DNA of 10,003 nucleotides from assembly GCA_948739805.1 (NCBI GenBank), contig CAPYID010000053.1:1-10003 (forward strand), written 5' to 3'. The position numbers and the translations under genes are program-made. The notes below the pieces were generated by a model. That model made no database searches. It saw only the letters and a program-made list of their open reading frames with translations, and was not told where the DNA came from. The stretch is from an uncultured Clostridia bacterium (GTDB taxonomy: Bacteria; Bacillota; Clostridia; TANB77; CAG-508). Of the stretch, positions 1 to 5,598 are shown piece by piece (the stretch's first letter is position 1; every line of letters begins with the position of its first letter).

Positions 1-49
1 TATATTCTAAGGAAACTAACCACTTCGTGATTACTTTCCTAAGAATATA
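1..49. repeat. Long imperfect palindrome (hairpin) with CACTTCGTG centre
   Basis: Two 23-base arms (1-23 and 27-49) flank a three-base TTC loop. The outer 15 bases pair with one mismatch. The inner 8 pair with one wobble that is favourable in the minus-strand RNA, plus one mismatch. It lies just beyond the terminator of the pilin-like operon, with no T-tract visible on the minus side before the window edge. The loop and closing stem (CACGAAGTG on the minus strand) are identical to those of the hairpin at 5531-5578, so this may be a dispersed palindromic element rather than a plain terminator. Confidence 0.7.
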
Positions 50-83
50 AAAAAACAGAGAACGAAATAAATCGCTCCCGTGT
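49..83 (-). terminator. Rho-independent terminator of the pilin-like operon
   Basis: In the minus-strand RNA, the arm from 83 to 73 pairs with the arm from 64 to 55, using two G-U wobbles and one bulged C, around a loop of A/T bases. The second arm runs into seven T residues (55-49). It begins 13 bases after the stop codon of the gene at 96-455, which fits termination of that transcript. Confidence 0.8.
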
Positions 84-95
84 TTATATGTATTA

Positions 96-455
96 TTAAG
101 CATCAAATATACTGAATAAGAATGATGCTATTGATGTTGCTGCCATTACTACAATTATACCAATTACTAATGGCACAAAAGATTTTTGATATCCTGCTTT
201 TTCCTCTACGCTTCCTATCATATATTTAACACCAAGTATTATTAAAATTATAACACCAACTAATATAGAAGCATTTCTAATGTATGCAATAACTTTTCCT
301 ACTGTATTTGGAAGTGATCCCATATCTACATTACTATCGTTTACTGCTGTTTCTATATTAGATATTAAACCTGATGCTGCAAATACTTCACTTACTGATA
401 AAACTATCATTGCTATTAATAATACTACAGTTAATATTTTTGTAACTTTTTTCAT
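96..455 (-). CDS. T4SS pilin-like (TrbC/VirB2-type) small membrane protein, third gene of operon
   Basis: A 119-residue protein. Residues 1-26 look like a signal peptide (Lys-Lys start, hydrophobic core, VFA/A cleavage site). Two membrane segments follow, about 60-81 and 93-116. Between them lies the loop GSVEEKAGYQKS, which is the conserved part shared with the neighbour at 944-1378 and resembles TrbC/VirB2-like pilin subunits of type IV secretion systems. The reading frame extends 18 codons further upstream, but the start chosen here (455) has a strong GGAGGG ribosome site 6 bases before it and begins a proper signal peptide. It is the last of three related genes and is followed by a terminator at 49-83. 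A role as a surface pilin or membrane channel subunit is inferred. No VirB4 or VirD4 ATPase is visible in the window, so a role in conjugation is not shown. Confidence 0.75.
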   Translation of the reverse strand: MKKVTKILTVVLLIAMIVLSVSEVFAASGLISNIETAVNDSNVDMGSLPNTVGKVIAYIRNASILVGVIILIILGVKYMIGSVEEKAGYQKSFVPLVIGIIVVMAATSIASFLFSIFDA

Positions 456-518
456 TTTGTTCCCTCCTCTTTTATTATCTATATTATATCTCATGTAATT
501 GAGAAACATTAAAGACTT

Positions 519-920
519 TTAAATTATACTATATACAAACTGTATTACCCATCTCCATATTGCAAGTCCGAATGCCATGGCTCCAACTATCCATAGATAT
601 GGAACTATTAAATGTTTTGCATCTGCCTTTTCATCTATAGTACCAAATACTAGTCTAATTCCTAATACTATTCCTTGGATTATTGCTATTACTATTGCTA
701 CTATCATTACTAAATTATATAAAAAACGTATAAGCATATACAAATTTGGATAAGGTATTATATTTGAACTACCATTATTTTGGAAATCCTTTGCATTATC
801 AAAAGTTTTTTGAAATACCTCTCCTAATCCTCCTGTTGCTTGTACAATAGAAGTATTAGCAAATAACATAATAATAAGGATAAATACAATAAATATTACA
901 ATTATGTTTTTAATTTTCAT
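519..920 (-). CDS. T4SS pilin-like small membrane protein, divergent paralogue, second gene of operon
   Basis: A 133-residue protein. Its first 30 residues are a signal peptide almost the same as that of the gene at 944-1378 (both begin MKIKNI and end near VQATGG). Two membrane segments lie about 65-92 and 103-131, with the loop FGTIDEKADAKH in the position of the GSVEEKAxYxKS loop of the two sister proteins. The second membrane segment has two tryptophans and differs most from the others. An AAGGAG site sits 6 bases before the ATG. The gap to the upstream gene is only 23 bases, so they are co-transcribed. The family call (TrbC/VirB2-like pilin) rests mainly on architecture and on similarity to the two neighbours. 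Taken alone it would be a hypothetical secreted membrane protein. Confidence 0.7.
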   Translation of the reverse strand: MKIKNIIVIFIVFILIIMLFANTSIVQATGGLGEVFQKTFDNAKDFQNNGSSNIIPYPNLYMLIRFLYNLVMIVAIVIAIIQGIVLGIRLVFGTIDEKADAKHLIVPYLWIVGAMAFGLAIWRWVIQFVYSII

Positions 921-943
921 CTTTTCTCCTTATCTAATACCTA

Positions 944-1378
944 TTATTTTATTATATTTGTTGCTGCATTAAATATCGCAGAAACTATACTAAATGTTAA
1001 AGTAATAAATACTACACCTATAATAATAGTGGTAAAGGATTTTCTATATTCCGCTTTTTCTTCTACACTCCCCAACATAAATCTTATTCCTAATAGTGTA
1101 ATTACTAGTATTGTTATAATTATAGATATATTTCTTAAAGCAGCTATTATCCATCCAATTTTCCCCATTATATCATCTGGTATTTTAGGAGATAGATAAA
1201 ATGACCATTCTGAAACATCTTCACCCGTATATCCTGCTGCTTGAAGCACCTCATCCTGTATTGCATCTGATAATGCACCTCCTACCCCTCCTGTTGCCTG
1301 TACAACTGAAACATTCGCAAATAATATAATAGTAATAGTAAATATAATTATTATTGCAAATATATTCTTAATTTTCAT
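944..1378 (-). CDS. T4SS pilin-like (TrbC/VirB2-type) small membrane protein, first gene of operon
   Basis: A 144-residue protein. Residues 1-28 form a signal peptide with a VQA/T cleavage site. A mature stretch of about 45 residues follows, longer than in the sister proteins. The first membrane segment is about 80-102, the loop LGSVEEKAEYRKS is at 102-114, and the second segment is about 116-137. The loop and following segment match the protein at 96-455 closely (GSVEEKA-x-Y-x-KSF, then a run of Ile/Val with Gly), which marks the two as paralogues. A ribosome site (AAGGGGAAAAGG) precedes the ATG. The sigma-A promoter at 1459-1487 starts about 75 bases upstream and presumably drives all three genes. 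Function as a processed pilin or membrane pore subunit is inferred from family resemblance. Confidence 0.75.
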   Translation of the reverse strand: MKIKNIFAIIIIFTITIILFANVSVVQATGGVGGALSDAIQDEVLQAAGYTGEDVSEWSFYLSPKIPDDIMGKIGWIIAALRNISIIITILVITLLGIRFMLGSVEEKAEYRKSFTTIIIGVVFITLTFSIVSAIFNAATNIIK

Positions 1379-1458
1379 TCCTTTTCCCCTTATAATATAT
1401 CTTGTGTAAGTGAATTTTGTATTTGTTTTATATTGTTAATTATACTTTCACTTCTTAT

Positions 1459-1487
1459 ATTATACATTATTTGAGTTTTTTTTGCAA
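1459..1487 (-). promoter_or_regulatory. Sigma-A promoter of the three-gene pilin-like operon
   Basis: On the minus strand a -35 TTGCAA (1487-1482) and a perfect -10 TATAAT (1464-1459) are separated by exactly 17 bases. Transcription would start near 1452, giving a leader of about 75 bases before the ATG at 1378. It lies just after the stop of the Spo0E-like gene, so the operon need not depend on that gene's transcript. Confidence 0.8.
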
Positions 1488-1494
1488 TATTTTT

Positions 1495-1668
1495 TTATTT
1501 TTTTACTAAATATAAATCTTTTTTTTCATTTTTAGCACTTTTTCTATAAAATTCTGCTATTAGCTCGTCTAATTCTACACTTAATTTATATATAATACTG
1601 TAATCTTTATTTTCTGCTATGCTTTGGTTTAGTTCATCTCTTTTTTTACAAATATCATCATTTATCAT
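1495..1668 (-). CDS. Spo0E-like aspartyl-phosphate phosphatase (sporulation regulator)
   Basis: A 57-residue protein starting at a clear ribosome site (AAAAGGAGGAG, 5-6 bases before the ATG). Spo0E-family proteins are very short helical hairpins that dephosphorylate Spo0A-P, delaying entry into sporulation. The family signature SQELDxLI is seen here as SVELDELI at residues 30-37, followed by an aromatic/basic stretch (AEFYRK). The first helix has the usual basic and Leu-rich pattern (KKRDELNQSI, residues 8-17). The length is typical for clostridial members. In many family members the residue after the Ser is Gln; here it is Val, but the catalytic-type Asp-Glu core is intact. The gene stands alone between the plus-strand membrane-protein cassette and the pilin-like operon. 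Only the Spo0A-P target is inferred from the family. Confidence 0.82.
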   Translation of the reverse strand: MINDDICKKRDELNQSIAENKDYSIIYKLSVELDELIAEFYRKSAKNEKKDLYLVKK

Positions 1669-1931
1669 AGACTCCTCCTTTTATAGATTTATGCTATCTA
1701 TATATTTTTTATTTTCAGCTTGTGTTTTGAAACTAAAAGTTTCATTTTGTTTCCTTTTATATAAAAATAACATAATTTTACAATATCGTCAACAAATTTA
1801 CAGTATTTCCCTTATTTTTCATATTTTATTTTTCTATAATTTATTTTCATTTTTGATATTTTTCTCCCTTTTGCGACATTAATGTCTTAAATCTTCCCAA
1901 ATTTTACATAATGCAATAACTCTAATCACGC
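1669..1931. other. Non-coding stretch upstream of the Spo0E-like gene
   Basis: No credible gene is seen here on either strand. It holds a weak minus-strand promoter candidate (1764-1792), a 7-bp stem with an AAA loop at 1728-1744, and a perfect 12-bp palindrome GACATTAATGTC at 1875-1886. Any of these could regulate the Spo0E-like gene, but none matches a regulator site I can name with confidence. Confidence 0.6.
1764..1792 (-). promoter_or_regulatory. Possible promoter of the Spo0E-like gene
   Basis: On the minus strand TTGACG (1792-1787) is followed after 17 bases by TATTTT (1769-1764). The -35 is good and the -10 matches the consensus at four of six positions. The distance to the start codon is about 90 bases. 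In such A+T-rich sequence chance matches are common, so this is only a candidate. Confidence 0.35.
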
Positions 1932-1960
1932 TTTTACACACCATTTTACACACCATTTTA
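1932..1960 (+). repeat. Tandem 12-bp direct repeats upstream of a promoter
   Basis: TTTTACACACCA occurs twice in direct succession (1932-1943 and 1944-1955), followed by a partial third start (TTTTA, 1956-1960). The array ends 8 bases before the -35 box of the plus-strand gene at 2048-2485, a position where an activator site would lie. The binding factor, if any, is unknown. Confidence 0.7.
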
Positions 1961-1968
1961 AAGCATGT

Positions 1969-1997
1969 TTGACTTTCTTGTCGTTTTGTGCTATAAT
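1969..1997 (+). promoter_or_regulatory. Strong sigma-A promoter of the plus-strand membrane-protein gene
   Basis: TTGACT (1969-1974) and TATAAT (1992-1997) are 17 bases apart. Transcription would start near 2004, about 44 bases before the ATG. It is one of the best promoters in the window and makes the following gene an independent unit. Confidence 0.88.
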
Positions 1998-2047
1998 TTA
2001 GATGGTAGGTAAAAACAAGTTTTTTATGTGTTTAAGGAGGAATTATT

Positions 2048-2485
2048 ATGATTAAGACATTTCTAACCGTTGTTATTGCTGCGCTTATCGCAACTGGCCT
2101 CATTGTCTCTGCTTTTCGGGGGGCATTCTCCCACTTAAAAGGGGATGTGCCCAAACCTAAGAAAGGGGATCCTGCTGAAGGAATAAGTCATTATCTGAAT
2201 TCATTCTTTCAGTGGAAGAATCCATTTCATGATGGAATTGTTCCACTGGTTGATTTCATTATAAAGATCATTCGATTTCTTCTGATCCCGCTTTCTCTTC
2301 CAGGAAAATTGTTTTATTTCTTGCTGAGAAATAGAGTTGCCTCAGTAGTATGCACAATCCTATTTTATAGCATTGTCATATTGCTGTTGATTGATCGACT
2401 TGGCATAGATCTCAGTTGGTTAATAGCGGACATGTCATCTGTTTCTGAGCCAGGTATGCAAAAAGGATTAATTAATAGGCACTAA
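2048..2485 (+). CDS. Hypothetical membrane protein, single-gene cassette, unlike its neighbours in composition
   Basis: A 145-residue protein that I do not recognise. Residues 4-23 are a hydrophobic segment, either an uncleaved anchor or a signal peptide. A Lys/Pro/Gly-rich loop follows (about 30-45, KGDVPKPKKGDP), then hydrophobic segments at about 63-92 and 97-117, and a short polar tail. A perfect AAGGAGG site sits 7 bases before the ATG. It is the only convincing plus-strand gene in the window, has its own strong promoter and ends at a strong terminator. Its base use differs from all other genes here: 2101-2160 is 30 of 60 G+C, and GCG, CTG, CCC and GGG codons, rare elsewhere in the window, appear. 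That pattern suggests recent acquisition, as with a phage or mobile-element 'moron' gene. No catalytic motif is visible and no function is proposed. Confidence 0.85.
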   Translation: MIKTFLTVVIAALIATGLIVSAFRGAFSHLKGDVPKPKKGDPAEGISHYLNSFFQWKNPFHDGIVPLVDFIIKIIRFLLIPLSLPGKLFYFLLRNRVASVVCTILFYSIVILLLIDRLGIDLSWLIADMSSVSEPGMQKGLINRH

Positions 2486-2495
2486 TTGGTGCCTA
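2476..2495 (+). repeat. Small inverted repeat over the stop codon
   Basis: TAGGCAC and GTGCCTA pair perfectly around TAATTG and include the TAA stop codon of the membrane-protein gene. It lies just before the main terminator and may be a minor stabilising hairpin. Its significance is uncertain. Confidence 0.5.
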
Positions 2496-2503
2496 TATCC
2501 TCA

Positions 2504-2547
2504 AAAAACGAAACCGAAGCTGGTGTTCCAGCTTCGGTTTCGTTTTT
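2504..2547. terminator. Strong bidirectional terminator between convergent genes
   Basis: Two perfectly complementary 20-base arms (2504-2523 and 2528-2547) enclose a TGTT loop. The G+C-rich core (CCGAAGCTGG) is flanked by A-runs and T-runs, so each strand has a stem followed by five or six T residues. It serves the plus-strand membrane-protein gene ending at 2485 and the minus-strand M16 operon ending at 2555. Confidence 0.93.
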
Positions 2548-2554
2548 ATATTTT

Positions 2555-3832
2555 TTAATTTTTAGTCTCAACTATGGATATAACCATCTTTTCTTCTTTT
2601 AAGGTTTCATTTAATATCTGTTCTGTGAATTCCTTTGTTACTTGGTTGTATTCTTCTAAATAATCAAAACTATTAATCCCTTTAAAATAATCTGATAAGA
2701 ACATTCTTCCTATATCTGCTACTGAGTTATAATCTGTAATATATCTACCATAAATCTTTTTCTTTGTTCTTGTGAAAACTTCTTCATCTATTCCATTTTG
2801 TTTCATTTTCTCTATAGCATTTTTAAATTCCTCACATACTTTTCTTGTATCCTTTGATTGTCCTGTTATTAATATATGTGCATAATTTTTTGTGAATTCA
2901 TAATCTAGTTGTGGTTCAATTAGTAATAGTCCCTCACTGTATAAGTTTCTATATAGTTCAGAACCTTTTCCAAATAGTATTTCTAATAATATCTCTATTG
3001 CAATATGTCTTTTTACTATATTTTCCTCATTTGGTATATCTAAAAACCCTATGGTGAATAATGGGTTATTTACATCCATTTTTACAACTTTCTCTTTTTC
3101 ATTTATGTCTGTTTCTATTGGAGTATATATTCTTTTTATTTCTCCTCCATTTTCGTTTTTTATAATTCTCTTTTTTACTTCTTCTAATATTTGTTCTGGT
3201 ACAAAGTCTCCACATATTACCATTGCCATGTTTGCTGGATTATAAAATGTATCACAACAATTATATAGTGTTTGTGGAGTTATTTCTGATATTGATTCTA
3301 CTGTCCCTGCAATGTCCAATCTTACTGGATTTTCTTTGTACATACATTTTATAGCATTTAAATATACCTGCCATTCTGGATAGTCTTCATACATTTTTAT
3401 TTCTTGTGCTATTATTCCCTTTTCTTTTTCTACATTTTCATCTGTAAAATATGGATTTTGTACATAATCCATAAATTCATCTAAGGCTTCATAAAAGTTA
3501 TTATCTGTCGCTTCATATAAATACGCTGTATGATCATTTGTTGTATATGCATTTGCATCTACTCCTATTGCTGATAATGTGTCTAAACTATTTGTGCCAT
3601 TCCTCTGCTCAAACATTTTATGTTCTAAGAAGTGTGCTACTCCATCTGGTATTTTAACTTCTTCGCCTGTTTTTGGTACTATAAAGTGATTGTCTATTGA
3701 TCCAAAATGTGTTGCCCATATTATATATTTCTTGGCTGTATTGTTTTTTGGTATTATCATTACAGTTAAACCATTTTCTAACTTCTCTATATAAAGTTTT
3801 TCTTTAACTTTTGAGTTTTCTATTGTTTCCAT
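2555..3832 (-). CDS. ymfH: M16B zinc peptidase, YmfH-like (catalytic partner)
   Basis: A 425-residue insulinase-family (M16B) metallopeptidase. The inverted zinc-binding motif is present as HFLEH at residues 67-71 (HxxEH: His67 and His71 bind zinc, Glu70 is the general base), within GVAHFLEHKMFE, which is typical of YmfH. The third zinc ligand is probably Glu144 in AQEIKMYED, about 73 residues downstream as is usual for the family. The N-terminal half is the catalytic lobe and the C-terminal half the second M16 lobe. The length fits single-unit M16B proteins. No signal peptide is visible, so it should be cytoplasmic. It follows the YmfF-like gene on the same strand, as in Bacillus. Bacterial M16B pairs often form heterodimers of one active and one inactive subunit. 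The substrate is unknown. An AAGGAGAAGG site precedes the ATG. Confidence 0.9.
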   Translation of the reverse strand: METIENSKVKEKLYIEKLENGLTVMIIPKNNTAKKYIIWATHFGSIDNHFIVPKTGEEVKIPDGVAHFLEHKMFEQRNGTNSLDTLSAIGVDANAYTTNDHTAYLYEATDNNFYEALDEFMDYVQNPYFTDENVEKEKGIIAQEIKMYEDYPEWQVYLNAIKCMYKENPVRLDIAGTVESISEITPQTLYNCCDTFYNPANMAMVICGDFVPEQILEEVKKRIIKNENGGEIKRIYTPIETDINEKEKVVKMDVNNPLFTIGFLDIPNEENIVKRHIAIEILLEILFGKGSELYRNLYSEGLLLIEPQLDYEFTKNYAHILITGQSKDTRKVCEEFKNAIEKMKQNGIDEEVFTRTKKKIYGRYITDYNSVADIGRMFLSDYFKGINSFDYLEEYNQVTKEFTEQILNETLKEEKMVISIVETKN

Positions 3833-3860
3833 TTTTTCTTTCCTTCTCCTTTTCTATATT

Positions 3861-3884
3861 GTAGGGACACATTGCATTGTGTCC
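3861..3884 (+). repeat. Palindromic repeat, family A copy 1
   Basis: GTAG followed by GGACACA-TTGCAT-TGTGTCC, a perfect 7-bp stem. It shares the GTAGGG lead, the ATTGCAT centre and the general layout with the copies at 3905-3930 and 5453-5480, but here they read on the plus strand. It lies in the gap between the two M16 genes, so it is in the operon's transcript. Confidence 0.7.
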
Positions 3885-3904
3885 TTAATAATTTTGCTTT
3901 TTCC

Positions 3905-3930
3905 AATGGGCACATGCAATATGCCCCTGC
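3905..3930 (-). repeat. Palindromic repeat, family A copy 2
   Basis: On the minus strand GCAG is followed by GGGCATAT-TGC-ATGTGCCC. The 8-bp stem has one T-G wobble, and the loop is TGC. It lies 20 bases from copy 1 in opposite orientation, so the two could also pair in part with each other. Confidence 0.7.
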
Positions 3931-3943
3931 ATTTTGCTTATTT

Positions 3944-5209
3944 CTAATCTCTTAAAAAATATATTGTATTAATCTTTATAGAATTTGCAATATCTATAAC
4001 CTCTTGTTTTTCTACTTTTTGAACATTTTCCATATATTCATCATATTCCATTTTATGCTCTGATATCTCTTGCCCAAAATGATACATCATTTCACTGTCC
4101 TGTTCTTCTGGTATTGATTTTATCATTGCAATTATACTTGATTTTGAATTTTTTATGTCCTCTTCTGTAAAATCTCCTTTTCTCATGTCTTCTATTTGGA
4201 CTTTTATTAAATCCAATGCTTTTTTGTAATCTTCTATTTCAATTCCACATCTTATGAATATATTATTTTTATGTCTTACATAATTTGAACTTGCTACATA
4301 TGCTAGATGTGCTTTTTCTCTTACATTTTGAAACATTTTTGAGGTTGGAGTTCCTCCTAATATGGCATTATATATTAGTGCTGAGTATTTAGATTCTTTA
4401 TCATTTTTTCCTACTTCTAGTCCTATTACTAATTTTCCCTGTGATACCTCCATTTTTTCTTCTATTATTCTTTCTTGTTCTATGCTATCTGCTTTTTCGC
4501 TTTTCTTATTATATATAGGCTGTCTTTCATTTAAGTTTTTAATATTGTCGTTTGACATTACTATTTGCTTTGCTCCCTCGTCTACTTCTCCTGATATGAA
4601 TATATCAATTTTACATTCAGATATTAATTTTTTATAGTGCTCATATAGTTTCTCGGCATTTATATTTTCTAGTTCTTCTACATATCCATATTTATATAAC
4701 CCAAATGGTTTTCCTTTGTACATTTCTTCTATACATCTTTCATATGCATATTTCGATTTGTTGTCAATTTTTCCTAGTATTATTTGTTTTAAGTTTTCTT
4801 TTTCACTTTCGACATATTCTTTTTTGAAACTGTTATTTTCTATTAATGGATTAAATACTATGTCTAGTAAAACTTTCATGCTTTCTTCTAATAGGTTTTC
4901 TTGTTCTGGTAAGAAATTATTGTTTATACTTTCCATATAGAATTTTAAGACATGATTATCCCCAGTTTTATCCACACCACAGTTAAAGTCTGCTCCATAC
5001 ATTTCATCTAGTTTATTACTGATTTCTTCAAGGTTTGTTAGATTTTTTGAACCTCTTCTTAATATCATTGGTATTAGAGCATTTTTTGTGACATTTTCCT
5101 TGTTTAATGGTGTTGTTAAAAATACTGCTAATAAGTTCGTCTTAAATTTATTTGTGTTTATTATGTGAAGGTTTATTCCTTCTTTTAAGTTTATTTTATT
5201 ACAGTTCAT
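3944..5209 (-). CDS. ymfF: M16B peptidase-like protein, YmfF-like, catalytic motif lost
   Basis: A 421-residue M16-family protein without the HxxEH zinc motif. In the corresponding region (about residues 44-54) it reads ALIPMILRRGS, as in Bacillus YmfF, which also lacks the motif. The stretch LDEMYGADFNCGVDKTGDNH (68-87) is the usual continuation in this family. The C-terminal lobe has the conserved M16 pattern LGGTPTSKMFQNVREKAHLAY (284-304) with the Arg297/Tyr304 pair that contacts substrate in active family members. No signal peptide is seen. It is transcribed before the YmfH-like gene, 111 bases away. By analogy with known active/inactive M16B heterodimers it likely forms part of the substrate chamber for the YmfH-like subunit. 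The promoter is probably at 5324-5352. Confidence 0.87.
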   Translation of the reverse strand: MNCNKINLKEGINLHIINTNKFKTNLLAVFLTTPLNKENVTKNALIPMILRRGSKNLTNLEEISNKLDEMYGADFNCGVDKTGDNHVLKFYMESINNNFLPEQENLLEESMKVLLDIVFNPLIENNSFKKEYVESEKENLKQIILGKIDNKSKYAYERCIEEMYKGKPFGLYKYGYVEELENINAEKLYEHYKKLISECKIDIFISGEVDEGAKQIVMSNDNIKNLNERQPIYNKKSEKADSIEQERIIEEKMEVSQGKLVIGLEVGKNDKESKYSALIYNAILGGTPTSKMFQNVREKAHLAYVASSNYVRHKNNIFIRCGIEIEDYKKALDLIKVQIEDMRKGDFTEEDIKNSKSSIIAMIKSIPEEQDSEMMYHFGQEISEHKMEYDEYMENVQKVEKQEVIDIANSIKINTIYFLRD

Positions 5210-5323
5210 ATCTTTTTCTCTTCCTTTCTTATTTTATATTATTTGCCTTTTTTAATTTAATTATTTATTTTTTTAATATTTTTGTTTTTTTGATTTTAAA
5301 TAATATTATACATTTTCATTATT

Positions 5324-5352
5324 AATATACAGCATTTTTTACTCAAAAGCAA
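5324..5352 (-). promoter_or_regulatory. Probable promoter of the M16 gene pair
   Basis: On the minus strand TTGCTT (5352-5347) and TATATT (5329-5324) are 17 bases apart. The leader to the ATG at 5209 would be about 110 bases and shows no obvious structure. The surrounding sequence is so A+T-rich that a neighbouring site cannot be excluded. Confidence 0.5.
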
Positions 5353-5401
5353 GCAAACATACTAAATTTTATAAATTTTTACTTTATTAATTTGCAATAA
5401 T

Positions 5402-5431
5402 AAAATGGGGATCGTTTTTGACCCCCATTTT
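5402..5431. terminator. Terminator downstream of rpsU
   Basis: Arms 5402-5413 and 5420-5431 pair over 12 bases around a six-base loop. One pair is a G-T wobble in the minus-strand RNA and an A-C mismatch in the plus-strand RNA. The minus strand, which carries rpsU, has TTTTATTATT at the end of the stem. The plus strand has TTTTTT. It separates the rpsU unit from the M16 operon promoter. Confidence 0.7.
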
Positions 5432-5452
5432 TTCTTTTTCTATTTTTCTTTT

Positions 5453-5480
5453 TATGGGCTCATGCAATGTGCCCCTACAT
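5453..5480 (-). repeat. Palindromic repeat, family A copy 3
   Basis: On the minus strand ATGTAG is followed by GGGCACAT-TGC-ATGAGCCC, an 8-bp stem with one mismatch and the same TGC loop as copy 2. It lies between the terminator at 5402-5431 and the duplicated rpsU end. Confidence 0.75.
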
Positions 5481-5489
5481 TCTATGTAT

Positions 5490-5531
5490 TAAAACTTTCT
5501 TTTTCTTGCTGCTTCTGATTTTTTCTTTCTT
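5490..5531 (-). pseudogene. Detached second copy of the rpsU 3' end
   Basis: This 42-base stretch is identical to 5600-5641, the last part of rpsU, and on the minus strand reads KKKSEAARKRKF followed by a TAA stop. It has no start of its own and no link in frame to an intact gene, so it is a gene fragment. It is separated from the working rpsU end by a 68-base insert containing a hairpin. Confidence 0.9.
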
Positions 5532-5578
5532 CGAAAAACCTGTAAAATTCACTTCGTGAATTTTTCATGCTTTTTCGA
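5531..5578. repeat. Hairpin element between the two rpsU ends
   Basis: An outer stem TCGAAAAA/TTTTTCGA (5531-5538 and 5571-5578) and an inner perfect 9-bp stem AAAATTCAC/GTGAATTTT (5544-5552 and 5556-5564) enclose a TTC loop, with a few unpaired bases between the stems. On the minus strand the top reads CACGAAGTG, the same as in the hairpin at 1-49. It lies 21 bases after the rpsU stop, so it could also attenuate or end that transcript, although no T-tract follows directly. Confidence 0.75.
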
Positions 5579-5598
5579 CGAGCAAAATTTGCATTTAT

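Noticed and set aside
1..83. CRISPR or tRNA-like structure from the two neighbouring hairpins
   Set aside because: There is no repeated unit with spacers and no cloverleaf. The structures are explained by a terminator and a palindrome.
456..509. Upstream ATG at 509 for the pilin-like gene at 96-455
   Set aside because: The extension adds 18 polar residues before the signal peptide. The GGAGGG site lies directly in front of the later ATG at 455.
1690..1745. A 15-codon minus-strand frame (MKLLVSKHKLKIKNI) before the Spo0E-like gene, possible leader peptide
   Set aside because: It is too short to support, has only a weak GGAAA site, and no attenuator structure is seen that would need it.
1619..1882. 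Plus-strand open frame of 87 codons
   Set aside because: It is composed of Phe, Leu, Ile and Ser from T-rich sequence, has no ribosome site, and overlaps the start of the Spo0E-like gene on the other strand.
3833..3943. A riboswitch in the gap between the two M16 genes
   Set aside because: The structure is fully accounted for by two short palindromes that recur at 5453-5480, outside any such context.
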